Source: Datisca glomerata
Taxonomy: Eukaryota > Streptophyta > Magnoliopsida > Cucurbitales > Datiscaceae
Length of the DNA stretch: 64,000 nt
Assembly: GCA_003255025.1 (NCBI GenBank)
Contig: QANY01003844.1
Span: forward strand, 558,001-622,000
Direction: 5' to 3'
A program made the position numbers and the translations under genes. The notes beneath the pieces are model-generated. The model was given only the letters and a program-made list of their open reading frames with translations. It did not search any database and was not told where the DNA came from. Below, piece after piece: positions 36,290-47,640 of the stretch. Each line of letters begins with the position of its first letter. Within the stretch, counting starts at the first letter, position 1.

Positions 36290-36600
36290 TTTTTCCCTTT
36301 CCATGACAATTTTTTTAAGAATAATTTGGACATTAGATGACGAGGATTCTCTGTCATCTAAATACTTTTGGCGGCACCTTCGATGATAGAGATTCCCCGT
36401 CATCTAATAACTTTTGGTGGTACATATGATGACAGGGATTCTCCGTCATCTAATAGCTTTTGGAGGAACCTATGATGATGGGGATTGCCCATCATCTAAT
36501 TGGTTATCGCGGCACCTTATTATGATGGTTTTTGTTGAAAAATAGTAAAGATGACAGCCCGATAGATGACAGGTAGTCAGTCATCATTATAGGGTGATAA
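36290..36600. repeat. Right subterminal repeats of CACTA C
   Basis: Units of about 46 bp with CCGTCATCTAAT.ACTTTTGG and ATGATGACAGGGATTC; clear starts near 36398 and 36444, and more diverged ones on either side. Each unit contains inverted pieces (GATGA...TCATC). Confidence 0.8.
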
Positions 36601-36646
36601 TGACGGATTTTTACCATCATTTAAGGCCAAAATTGTAGTAGTGATA

Positions 36647-37190
36647 AGAACAAGAAAACTGACTATCAAATATTGTTATCCATCTCCAAATCTCCAATAC
36701 TTCAAACTAAAACCATAGAGAGTAAATAATTCCCATTAAATTCTTCCTCTTATAGTCCATAATTTTCTCGATAGCCAAAAGGAAAATAAGAACTTAAGAA
36801 ATCAGAAATGATATAGAAGACAACCAAGATCGTGCAAAAATTACAATTCAAGAAATCTCGGATACCATAATTAAGGTGAGAAAGCTAATTCCATTTCACC
36901 TTCCTGATAGAACAAGGTGAAGAAGGAAGAAGAAACATAGTAATGGTTAATAAAGATCTAACAACAGTTACAAATAAAAATGGATGCAAAAAAAATGTAT
37001 TAAAAACTAATATGGATATAAAGGTGCTAACCTAGCCCCAACCTTTTCCATGAGTAGGTAAAATCTTGGCCCAACCTTAATGAGAAGATACGCATACATC
37101 CAAAGCAAAAGTGATGACAAACCATTAGAAAATAAATCAAGGAATCTTCAGATGTCAACTTGAACGACCTCAAGGGAAAGAGAGGGAAGG
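36647..37190. other. Spacer between CACTA elements C and D
   Basis: About 540 bp with no coding or repeat signal beyond AT-richness. It is the original host sequence between the two insertion sites. Confidence 0.5.
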
Positions 37191-37304
37191 GACCACTACT
37201 ACAAAAGGGGATTAGGGTAAAATCTGTCATTATAACCTTATATTGACGGTTGATCGACTGTCATCTTTAGTCAATTAAGAAAAACCATCTTTATTAGGGG
37301 GTAC

Positions 37305-37510
37305 AATGACGGAGAATCCCCGTCATCATAGGTACCACAAAAAGTAGATAGATGATGGGGGATCCCCGTCATCTTAGTCGCCGAAAAAAGCATATAGATG
37401 GCAGGGAATCCCCGTCATCTAAAGTTACTCAACATGGACTTTAGATGATGGGGAATCTCCATCATCTTAGTTGCCGCCAAAAGAATATAAATGACGGGAA
37501 ATCCGCATCA
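37305..37510. repeat. Left subterminal repeats of CACTA D
   Basis: Four to five units of about 45-57 bp, each with GATGA.GGGGAATCCCCGTC-like palindromes (for example 37351-37373). The outer arms GATGAYGGGG/CCCCRTCATC are inverted, so each unit could fold into a hairpin. Confidence 0.85.
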
Positions 37511-38368
37511 TCTAAAGTTCAAGAAAAGAAAAAATATAAAAGATTTTTTAATTAAATTTCTTCAGCTATATTTTTTTAACTATAAAATATTTATGTTCTT
37601 AGTAGAAGATAAAATATTGAATGTAACAAATCACTTATATATTGTTTAATTTTCTTATTCAATCATGTACAAAAGCATGATAGTATTATGTATCCTAAAC
37701 ATATTTTAATGTCTCTAATTTATTTATTTTCCTAAAATATGAGTTAAAAAAAGTAGCTATACATGTTCACAACCCATATAACCAGCTAAAAGTAACCTCA
37801 ATGTCAAATAAATACTGAATACATAGAAAAGTGAAAGTTATCACATATGGCTACTCATCAGCATGTCTATGAGACGGTCAGTGCATTCTTTGTGCTTGTT
37901 AGCATATACATTTATTGCAACTCTCAACACTTAGAAAACTCAATAATAGGTACCATTAACAAAGAAAGTTGGGGTGCTCAGTAAAAAAAACAAGAATAGA
38001 GCAGATGATGAACTATCTTAATCTTATTATTACACTAAACAAAACAAAAATAATTATTACACTAAACAAAACAAAAATAGAGCAAATGTTGAACTATCTT
38101 AATCTTATTAAGTAAATTAGACTCTTGATTGTCAAAACACATCAGTTAAAATAAAACAATTTTTTTAGTTTAATAAAGTTAACTCACACAAACTCAGCGT
38201 CCACACGATGATATAAGATTGTATTGATAAGTGCACGACCTCTAGCCTCAATTCATCATTTTCATGATGTATATAACTTGCAAGCACGAATAAGGTCTTC
38301 TTTTCCAATTATAAGTGGTATCACTATGCGACTTTCTTTGGAAAGAAAAAAAGTACAAATGCAATTCC

Positions 38369-39270
38369 AGTACCTAGTCCCAATCATCATCCTCGATGGT
38401 GCCCTTGATATTTCTAAAGAATTCTATTAATTTCCCACCCTTTTTCCTTTTCGCAAGAGATGCAGCAACACCAACATATATATGAACAGCTGGAGATGCA
38501 AAACATAAGATTATAGAAGTTGTTGGAAATACCTCTTTGTACACTTTGACCAAAAAAAATACCTGGAATGATAACCCGGAAGATTAAATTGATAGATAAC
38601 TTGGAAGGCCAAATCAAAGTTCTTCTCCACAAGACTCTCTGCTATTTTACAACGTCTCCTACAAAAACTTATGTGTGACAAATCAATCTTCTTTATATTT
38701 ATCTCCAGATCCATGTGGCTTAAGAGGAAAAAATGAAAAGAAGAAAAATAGAAGAAAACACAGATCAAGTCCATGGGAAATAAAATTCAGAAGAAAAGGC
38801 ATATGCTGTGTGTAGATCATGATCTTTTCATTCAGGATCTTGAGTCTAATGTCGTTTTTTACCCTATCAAGTACCAGTGTTATACTAATAGAAGCATCAC
38901 CAGTTCAATATGTCTTATTTGAATTACTTGTAGTCTAATATGCTTTGAAATTATTAATCAAGACCTTCCAGACACGTTAATGATATGTAATACATAAATT
39001 GGGGTGGGGNAGGTTATGAGACTATGATATAAGTAATTATATACCCGAACAATACACAAGCTAATCCAATGAGTATCCTTGATAACCTTGTAAATTGATG
39101 GATTATGCAATATCAAGAAAAAATAAGGGAGCAAACATATATATAGAAACAAATTGAATCATTGTAAAAGATGACACAAACCTGAATGTTTCAGGGTCAT
39201 TTCGATTTCAAAAAAGTGAGTGCTTCCATTGTGGTCCCTCTAAATCATTGAATGATTTCACAACTTCCAT
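38369..39270 (-). pseudogene. Captured exons resembling plant ZFYVE26/spastizin-like C-terminus
   Basis: Three exons on minus splice in phase. 39182-39270 ends in PQWKHSLF, a stop, then NRNDPETF plus two bases. 38576-38658 reads RRCKIAESLVEKNFDLAFQV and continues IYQFNLP. 38489 to about 38369 reads GVAASLAKRKKGGK and FFRNIKGTIEDDDWD, then a stop where the family has Gln. AG acceptors are intact and the codon phases (2, then 1) fit across both junctions. From memory this matches the conserved C-terminal block of the large plant proteins related to ZFYVE26/spastizin; the following family sequence is absent. Two stops and the missing remainder make it non-coding as a protein. The family name is less certain than the fact that these are ordered exons of one gene. 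Confidence 0.75.
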
Positions 39271-41032
39271 CTAAGGATATAAATACAAGCAAGATGCAAA
39301 TGAATAATTATTTTAAAGTGAAGGAAAAATCTACTTAGAATGCATGATATTGGATCTCTCCATCCAGTTTAAGAAGTTACCAAGCTACTATTTCGTTGAC
39401 CATTATACCAAACCAATTTTGCACAACAAACTAGAAAGACCTCTGAAGTCAAATGAAGCTGCCTTTTGTTGGGCAATATCAATATTGATTGAGAAAATCA
39501 TCTACTTTAGCAGTTGAATTTGGGATGGTAATAAATCTAGGTGGTAATTTGTCAATATGGAAATCGAATGAAACATAGGTAGAGGTCATCCCTCAGTGAA
39601 AGGGAACAAGCATATACATGGTAATCTAATAAATATGCCTAAATATGGTTAACTAATATCAATTCAAAAGTAAGCCAAAAAAGAAAAGAGCAGCGCTCTT
39701 TAAGGCATAGAATGGGTCAACCATGAAGTACTTATGACACGTGGTCTAATAAAAAATTTCCCAGATAGTGAGATATCTAGTTAACAACAACATTATTTGC
39801 ATTCTTTTATTTTTTATAGAAAATTTGAAAAGTCATTAATGAAAAAAGAACACAAACAAAAGGATCAAAAGAACAACAACAGAAGGATGTGAAAACAAGA
39901 ACTCCTTACAAACCAAAAAGAAACAAAACTATTACAAATCAAAGTTATACCAGTTGTGCATAATAAAAAAATAAAGTAACATTATTTCCTTTCTTTTAAT
40001 TATTACATTAAAATATTAGTATAATTATTAACATTCATGAAATAAAATCACATCTAAAGATGGGGACAGAAGTTAGCTAAAATATTAGTATAATTAACCA
40101 TCATTTCTACGTTAATTACGCAAATATTTTCAGAAAACAACAAAGAAATCATCATATTTTCAATTGATGTTATTATCTGTATTGAAACCCTAGCAGAGAA
40201 CTTGACAAGTCCTTCTTCCGTAAGCTTCTCAGAGGCACTTTTTCCTCTAATGCTCTTTGTCACAAGCTTAGTAGAATCTATACGACTAGCATAGCTATGA
40301 TTGAGAGTGGTCCACCTCATGAAAAAGCACGATGAAGCTCAAGCTGAGCTAACGTGGTCCGCGCCACATGTAGAATCACCTTCGATAAATCCAAACTGGA
40401 TTAATATACGCATAAGTTCAAGAACATGATAACAGTTAAATTTTTTTCTTAAAATGAAAATTAGGGAATGAATGATACCTGACAAAGAATGAGAGAACCG
40501 CATAGGGGAAGGAGAGCTTCGGGAGCGACGCAGGGACAAAGATCTGAGCTTCGAGTGGCAGGGACGCATATCTAAAAGAATGCAGATATGAGCTTTGAGT
40601 GTGCATGGACACAGCTCGCGTGGAAGGCGCCATGAAGTCGCCTAGCGTGCAGTTGGGAAGAGGGAGCTTCAATCGCTTGTCGCCATTATTGTCAAGAGAG
40701 AAGGAAAAAATAACATAGTAAAAGTAAAATTAGGGTTAGATTGATTATATAAGATGATATTTTTTTTAAATAAAATGAAATTTCAGGTAAGTAGAAAAGT
40801 TTTACACCATAAAACAATAACATGTTTTTTTCCACTATCATAATAAGAAGTTATATTGACAGCCCAAAAATTAGCTGTCATAGTAGAGAACATATTGATG
40901 ACAACTAATTTTTGAGCTGTCATCAATGCCTAAATTACCCCACCATAATTATTTTCCATTGATAGATTTTAGATAATTGTCATTGTATCATAGATGTGGC
41001 TGTCATTTAAAGTCAAAATTATAGTAGTGGAC

Positions 41033-42142
41033 AAAGAGGAATCTTGTAGAGCAACTTAAATTGTCTCCCGAAGAAGTAAGAGACTATTTATTATTTTAAA
41101 AAAATACAGCTCAGGCAACGAGTCTCTCCCAGATCACTGACAAATAAAACACAGATGTAGGCAACTGAAACAGGTATTTAACTCCATGAGGCTCCAGACT
41201 GCCGAAAGAAACCACGGTTGAAACCAAATAATGCAAACTATAAAAGAAAAATCACTCCAATAGTCTAACAAATGACAAGTATTTAAATATTATTCCCTAG
41301 TAAGACTACCATGACAGCCGTGATTCTGTTCAGAAAACATTGCGGCCAAAACCAAAATCCACAGACAAACGAACTCTTGAATTATTATTTTCCTACCGAA
41401 TCCATGTACTTCAGGGCCATCATAGAAGAAATCCCTACTAAAGTAAAATTCCAGCTCAAAGATTAAGCATTTCAAGTTTCAACTGAAAAGTAATAATTTC
41501 CCTACTAAACTGAGACAAACCCATAAAGGTCTAAACTTTGACGGGTTCTGTAAGTTTAAGAAATTAGTTAGCCGGAAGGGCTATGAAACGAAGCAGAAGA
41601 GAACTAAACAAACAGACCTCCTAACCGATAAATCAACCTTAATGAGAAGGATAGGACGAATGATACAATATTTCAAAACAAATTTGAATACTTTAGCAAA
41701 CATCAAGAAATTACCTTAATACCAAGATTCATGTGCCAAAATTGGCAGTCGGTAGCTTCATTTTCTTCAATCTCTAAGCAATCAAAATTACAGATTTGGG
41801 GAAGGTTAAGACTAAAATTATAATTCCTATAATTATAATTCCTAAATCAGTAAAATTAAACTTAAAATCTACAATTACAAACCCTAAATTAGTAAAATCA
41901 AACTTAAACTCTACAACTCTACAACTACAAACCCTAAATCAGAAAAATCAAACTTAGATAGAGTCACAGAGAGAAACGAAGAGACTTTGAGAGACAAGTC
42001 AAAATAGAGAGGAAGAAAGAAACAGAAACAGAAAGGAAAAGTGATGATCACCGACGGCGATGACGAACTGCTACAATCTTAAGAAAATGACCAAGAGGCT
42101 TCCATTAGAGAGAACCAAAAATAGAGGAATTGGAGCAAGAAT

Positions 42143-42145
<3 letters not shown>
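41033..42145. other. Spacer right of CACTA D
   Basis: No supportable gene. 41800-41960 has repeated AAACCCTAAAT..GTAAAATCAAACTTA-like units (three or four diverged copies). Confidence 0.5.

Positions 42146-42181
<36 letters not shown>
42146..42181. repeat. GA microsatellite
   Basis: About 18 GA units in a purine-rich stretch. Confidence 0.95.
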
Positions 42182-42185
<4 letters not shown>

Positions 42186-42329
42186 GAATCAGAATGAAGA
42201 AATGAAAAACTGCCAAACGTAGGTCGCAAGGATGGGAGGAAGAAGAAAGGAGAAGTAAGAAGGGAAGAAGGAGAAAGAAGAATGAAGAAATGGAAGAGGA
42301 CAAGAGGATTAAACGAGCTTTAGGTTTCA

Positions 42330-42600
42330 TCTATTGCAACGAAAACAATAGTTACTTTTGTCGACCAACATATAATATGGTCGTAAAAAGTCCCACTTTT
42401 AACGACAAAAAGATAATTTCAACGCAAAAATTAAGACTTTTTCTGAAAAAATTTGAATTTTCGTCGGTAGAAGCCTAAGAAAAACTTCATGCACCCTCTC
42501 TTCCATTCCCAGGTAAAATTTGTGGGCCTTTTGCGACAAACAAAAGTTTTAGTCTCCAAAGGGAGCTTTTACTTAGTGGATTTTCTGTATTGAATTTTAT
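42330..42600. repeat. Diverged relative of the GCGAC-repeat element at 31158
   Basis: TTTTGTCGACC, GGTCGTAAAAAG, TTGCGACAAAC and CTTTTACTTAGTGG recall the 31158-31431 element, where the last motif reads CTTTTACTTGGTCG. A second, more decayed copy of that family. Ends not defined. Confidence 0.4.
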
Positions 42601-43254
42601 TTTGTCTGTACTTGGTACATTTGCTTAACCTCTTTAGTTAAGCAAAATGTGTAACAGTTAGTTGTTACTAACTGTTACGTCTGTTAACTCAAGCTAACTA
42701 AGTTAGTTAGCTAGCTAATTGTGTAATTAACTGTTAGTTGTTAATCTCCAGTCCTTGTCTATATCTTATGTGTAATATCCTCCGTGTAAAGTTAATGCCT
42801 AAGTCAATGAAATACAAGTTTTCTCAATTTTTATCTGAAACAGAAATGGGAATGGTGGAGGAAAATTTATGCGAAAGGCCAAGCCAATTATGGTCATGAC
42901 CATGTATTTTATCTGAACACCATGACAGTAAATACAAGTTGGAAGGAGCTGATCATGGAGCTTGTCACATTGATTTCCCTAGATCTTCTTGCTTCTGCTA
43001 CTTTAACGGTTAAAAAAGAAAGAGATAGCATGTTCTCTATGTCTTCTTTTGCAAAATAAAGCTTCCATTGCTAATTACTACTGCATTGCTGTAGTTCTTC
43101 GTAATTTTAGCACAAGTTAATTGGGTTTTCTTTTTCAATACAAATCTGTGTTTCATCTTGTGAAGCTTCTAAAGTTGAATTTGTTTGTGTAATTATCAGC
43201 ATGACATGCACATGCTCTGTGAGATAAAATGTATTTAAGACCCATAAAAGTGAT
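42601..43254. other. Spacer, possible LTR-like fragment at 42640-42830
   Basis: GTAACAGTTAGTTGTTAC and repeated AGTTAGTTAGCTAGC, followed by a transcript-leader-like end, recall copia LTRs, but no pair or internal region is present. The rest is unassigned. Confidence 0.35.
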
Positions 43255-43267
43255 TTTTCTTGTAGTG
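43255..43267. repeat. Isolated CACTA right terminal repeat
   Basis: TTTTTCTTGTAGTG ends at 43267; its reverse complement is the canonical CACTACAAGAAAAA. ACT follows. No matching left end was found in the window. Confidence 0.5.
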
Positions 43268-43811
43268 ACTTATATATAAATCTATTTTGACTTTTATTAG
43301 ATATTTTGTTTCATATTTTTTTTGCTTATATATAAATATATTTTTATTGTATCTCTCTCTAACTGTGATAGTCAAGCGATCTCATTTTATATGCTATCTC
43401 TCTAATGCGTCGTTTGGTGATTGTCGACAACATAGAGAAAGTCAACTGCCTCCAACAAAGGGAAGCACTACATCGATCTCATTTTTCTTGCCGCCGGAGG
43501 AAGCCAACTACAACCGTCGAAAGGAAGCACACCACAGAAAAGATTTAACAAACATGATTATCGGAGAAATATCTATATGATTGAGGGTCCCCTCCTTTCT
43601 TCTATGTTCCTTCAATCTCTATTTTTTACAATCCAAAATTTTGTTCTTCCACATGATATGATGACATTTGGTTTGGTTGAAGGCTCATGAGGCATTCTAT
43701 CTTTTAGTTGGTGTGATTGAAAATATCCGCAACGTAAAGAGAGCGAAAACGAAAGAGGGCACGAAGAGAGAGAAAGGGTCATGGATACAAACATGACGTT
43801 CTATGCTCTTA

Positions 43812-44180
43812 CACTACAACAAAAATGGGGTTAGATGACGGTGAAAACCCATCATGAAAACCCTTTAATGACAAGGAAGCCACTATCATCTATCGGGCTG
43901 TCATCTTAACTTATTTGACCGAAAACCATCATTAAAAGAATTTTTAATGACAGGGTTCCCTGTCATCTAAAAATGCACTAAGCCCAGTTTTGGCTTTGAT
44001 GACAGGGAATCTCCATCATTAAAGGGATTTAATGACGGAGAATCCCCATCATTGAATGTAAACTCCGTCATTAAAAAACGCAATCCCTATTTTTGCCCTT
44101 TAATGCGGGAATTCCCCGTCATTAAAGGACCCCCAATTCTTTTTAAAAACACTATCATGGAAAGACATTGCCTTTCAATG
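43812..44180. mobile_element. Left end of CACTA element E (same family as C and D)
   Basis: CACTACAACAAAAATGGGG begins at 43812. It is followed by subterminal units such as ATGACAGGGAATCTCCATCA, TGACGGAGAATCCCCATCAT and GGAATTCCCCGTCATTAAAG, close to those in C and D. No right end could be found, and the copia element starting at 44391 may have truncated or split it. Confidence 0.75.
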
Positions 44181-44390
44181 ATAGTCCTTCAATATTATCA
44201 TCGAATGAGAAATTACTATCAAATAAAGGTAAAGACTATTAATATCAACTTAGCCAGCCTAAGTAACAAATTTAAAACATTAGCAAACAGGGAACAAAAG
44301 CTAAAAGCACAAATTTCTCTTCTAAAAAACAAGTAGGCAATTAGCAATACAAAAATAAATACTCACCGATAGTATTGCAAAATACTCTCC

Positions 44391-46340
44391 TGTCAAAATT
44401 ATTATTGTAATGAGAGACGGATAGAGAAGAAAATACGTAACTAAATATAATCAAATTTTTATGTGATTCCTCAAATTACCTACATCAAAGACAAGTTCAC
44501 TATCAAAGAACGAAATACACACTCCAAAAACTCAATCTCATTGTCACAAACCCAAAGCCCTAATACACCCAATGTCTTCTCACACTTTTCTTTCACCAAA
44601 AACCCTAAGCCAAACATCATATTTTATAGTATAGCTCACAACCCTAGGTTTTCTAAATACATTCTCTATCTTTTCTAAAATACTAAAATTACTAACCTAA
44701 CCATCCCCATGGGTTGGTCCCCACAATAATCTCCACCTCTAACCATAAGGAGAAGCGCACTATTAAGACTTCTTGATTACAACATTGACTTGCTTCATGC
44801 TATGTTTGCACCATCACAAACATTATCTATATTAAGTTGCACTAGTCAGTCTTCTTGTATGAACTCTCTAACATTTGCTCTAACACTAACAATGTTTCCA
44901 TCCAACTTGTACAAGTTCCTAAAATTTTTACACCCTTTCATTGTCATGAAGTCGCCTCTCGTGACTTTCATTCTCCACCTTTTGCCGAATAGTCGTAACC
45001 AACGAATCAAGTATTCCTAAAGAAATATAATTCCTTTCAACTCTAGCACATGCGTCACATTACCAAACGTCTTCGTAGTTCCATCAAGCATTCTCACTTT
45101 CACTGTTCTTCTCCCTTCAATTTTACATTCCTTATCATCAGCCAACATGACATTTCTTTCATTTTTAGTCTCATACTTGTCAAGCTAATCTCTATTCCAA
45201 CACATGTGAAAGTAACATGCATAATATAAAAAATCCACGACTTTTGAATAGAATCCTTAACTCGAGTTACCGAAAGGACTTTATTGTTAACTTCATTCTC
45301 GTTACTTCCAACCACAGTTGTTATGTCTATCGGCTTCTCAAGAGAACTTAAACTCTTGTAGATCTACTATAGACTACCTACATCGATATAAGAAATGTCC
45401 CTTTCCATGACACTAATAACACTCAACATTACTCAAATCTATTGGCCTTGGAGCTGATCTTAATGTCAATATGAAATTATCTCATGAGATATCCATCCTC
45501 AACTCACATAAGATCTTACTCTCAATGCGTTATTTTCAGTCACAATGGCTGGTTGCTAGAACTTTTTGGTCTCTAGCAACACTGCAATTACTTTCTCCAC
45601 CTTGTGAGTCTCTTTCCCAATCAATAACGTTGTCTCAATATTTCATATGTAGTTGATATAACTCTTTCTTCAAGTACAATCGGTTTGTGAGTGATATTTT
45701 GACATATATATAATTTCTAACTTTTTCCATAAAGCCTCTTATGATGTTTCGTTCTAGACATTGTACTTTATTTCTAGCGCTAGACATAATCTAATTGCAC
45801 TCTTAGCTTTCATCTCCAGTTCTTTCCGATCATCATCTCAAGTGCTAGACGTATTAAATATAACTTTGTTTTTGTTTTTTCTAGTTTTCCAAATAAGTTG
45901 CAGAAACGTTAACTCAAACCAAATTTGAAAAAAGGAAATAGGTAAAACCAACCGACAATAATTTCATAGAAACATACTCTGTCTTCGTCAAATGTGAATT
46001 GGATCCTGTGTCGAGCAGATCTTCAACACTCAATGTCTTGGCTTAATAACTTCTTATTCTATAATCAACTTTGCTACATCGTTAGGCTAAATTGCCTACA
46101 TACATGACATATCCGCTATCAATGAATGAATTACAGTTTACAACAATCCCAATGTGACTCTCCCAAACCCAACACCCTAATATACCCAATGTCCTCTTAC
46201 ATTTTATTGTCATAAAAAACTTTAAGCCAAACATCATATGTATAGCCTTACGCTCACAACCCTAGATTTTATAAATACATTTTCTTCCCTAAAATACAGA
46301 AATTACTAACTTAACATCCTCATGTGTTGGTCCCATGACA
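44391..46340 (-). mobile_element. Short Ty1/copia derivative with both LTRs, gag plus pre-integrase only
   Basis: Read on minus. The 5' LTR is 46340-46009 (332 bp, starting TGTCATGGGACCAAC) and the 3' LTR 44725-44391 (335 bp, starting TGTGGGGACCAAC). They share blocks such as AGTAATTT, AAGCC/AAGCCAAACATCAT and CTCACAACCCTAG. The purine tract GAGGTGGAGATT directly precedes the 3' LTR. Internal remnants: a gag piece (about 45880-45740, KELEMKAKSAIRLCLA) and a protease/GAG-pre-integrase piece (about 45220-44800, MLADDKECKIEG, TFGNVTHVLELKG, FMTMKG, LYKLDG). Integrase, RT and RNase H are missing. Total 1,950 bp: a deletion derivative or non-autonomous form. The flanking 5-mers do not match. Confidence 0.7.
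44790..45900 (-). pseudogene. gag / GAG-pre-integrase remnant of the short copia derivative
   Basis: The gag UBN2-type block lies at the high-coordinate end and the pre-integrase block at the low-coordinate end, as expected for minus orientation. Stops and frameshifts interrupt both. The protease DSG motif is not visible. No later pol domains occur before the purine tract at about 44726-44740. Confidence 0.65.
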
Positions 46341-46549
46341 ATTATTCTCTGTTGAAGCCATAATATTGATACCAATAAGTTGCAGCCTAAAACCACACAA
46401 TTTTCTAGGGTATGCTCTAGAATATAAATGGATTTGTGTTTTAATCTTGACATTAAATAGATTTATATAGGTCTTTTTGGGGACTTTTTGGATGTGGGAG
46501 GTAGAGGAGAAAGCTTTTTGGAGAGTAAATGAAGACGAATCCAACAGGG

Positions 46550-47640
46550 AGTAGATATTATTCCCATTCTCACTTCAAGATAAGGCTAATATTTGGTTGA
46601 ACTCTTTGTCAGCTGGATCAGTCACTACTTGGAAGGGTCTCCCTGAGAAATTCTTAGAAAAGTTCTTTCCACTAGCTAAAACAGCTACAATGAGGAATGA
46701 GATCACCACATTTTCCAAACATGATATGGAGTCTCTTTATGAAACATGAGAGAGGTTTAGAGAGATGTTGAGAGAATGCCAATATCTTGGACTACCTGGA
46801 TGGCTGCAAGTTCAAACTTTTTACAATGGTTTAAGGAATTCAACAAGGATGCTAGTGGTGCAACAGCGGGAGGTGCTTTGATAGGTAAAACACGTGAGGA
46901 TGCTTATGCCATGCTATAAGAAATGGTTGCTAATGCTTATCAATGGCCAACTGAGCGTAATGTACCAAGAAATACTCATGAAGTTCATGAAGTAGATGCA
47001 CTTACTGCCCTCAAAGCTCAAGTAACTACACTTTCAAAACAATTTAGCTCTTTCACTGCCAATGCTAGTGCAGTTCATGCGATACAGAAAGTTTGTGACT
47101 TATGTAATGGACCTCATTCTAGCACTGAATGTCAAGCTGGGAATCCCTTTACTCCTTCTAAGTCTAAACAAGTTAACTTTATTGGGAACTGTAATAGGAA
47201 GAATAATCCATTCTCCAACACCTACAACCAAGGATGGTGAAATCACCCAAATTTCTCTTGGAAGAATAGTCAAAATGTGATTAATCCACCAGTGGCTACT
47301 CAGCCTCAGTTTCAACCTCAGCAATCAAAAATTTCTTTAGAATATGCTCTTGCCCAGTTCACAGTCAATACTACTCAATTTATGGCAAGAGAATAGATGC
47401 TACAATTTAGAGGCAAGAAACAAGTATTTAGAGTGAAGCTGCATCTATTCAGAATTTGGAGCTTCAAATTGGTCAATTGTCAGAAATACTAACTTCGAGA
47501 CCACCAGGTTCTCTATAGAGCAACACCGAGAGGAATCCAAAAGAACAAGTAAACGTCATTACTCTTCACAGTGGTAAGGAGTTAGCAGAATCTCAGAAAG
47601 CCACTGCAGAAAATTCTCTGCCAATTGAAGCAGAAGCTGA
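46550..47640 (+). pseudogene. Gypsy gag remnant
   Basis: The retrotransposon-gag domain is readable: DKANIWLNSLSAGSVTTW, FLEKFFPL, then a stop in SLYET.ERF, and CQYLGLPGW. A second part (46923-47240) has the ALTALKAQVTTLSKQ stretch and a Cys-rich CDLCNGPHSSTEC, followed by YNQGW. Stops at 46748, 46918, 47238 and 47394. Gag of this lineage assembles the particle; this copy is broken. Confidence 0.82.

Larger units (their letters stand above)
33014..36643 (+). mobile_element. Complete non-autonomous CACTA element C carrying phototropin gene fragment
   Basis: It starts CACTACTACAAAAGTAGG at 33014 and ends TTGTAGTAGTG at 36643, so both ends begin CACTACTACAA in their own orientation. ATA precedes the element (33011-33013) and ATA follows it (36644-36646), the 3-bp duplication diagnostic of CACTA. 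Length 3,630 bp. Right subterminal repeats (about 36290-36600) are units of about 46 bp containing CCCCGTCATC and GATGATGG. No transposase is present. The interior carries a CT-rich stretch (33360-33530) and a fragment of a host kinase gene (33839-35622). Strand is that of the captured exons. It would depend on a transposase from elsewhere. Confidence 0.93.
37194..41029 (-). mobile_element. Complete non-autonomous CACTA element D carrying ZFYVE26-like exons
   Basis: Left end CACTACTACAAAAGGGG at 37194; right end ATTATAGTAGTG at 41029 (reverse complement CACTACTATAAT). GAC flanks it on both sides (37191-37193 and 41030-41032), a perfect 3-bp target duplication. Length 3,836 bp. Left subterminal repeats (37305-37510) contain palindromic GATCCCCGTCATC units nearly identical in theme to those of element C, so C and D belong to one family. 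No transposase. The interior has three consecutive captured exons on minus (38369-39270). Around 40050-40680 there are minus-strand frames that I cannot identify and that may be another captured piece. Confidence 0.93.

Noticed and set aside
42570..42579. ACTTAGTGG as a CACTA right terminus
   Set aside because: The related element at 31158-31431 has ACTTGGTCG at the same place with sequence continuing past it, so the TAGTG here is more likely a substitution inside a repeat than a terminus.
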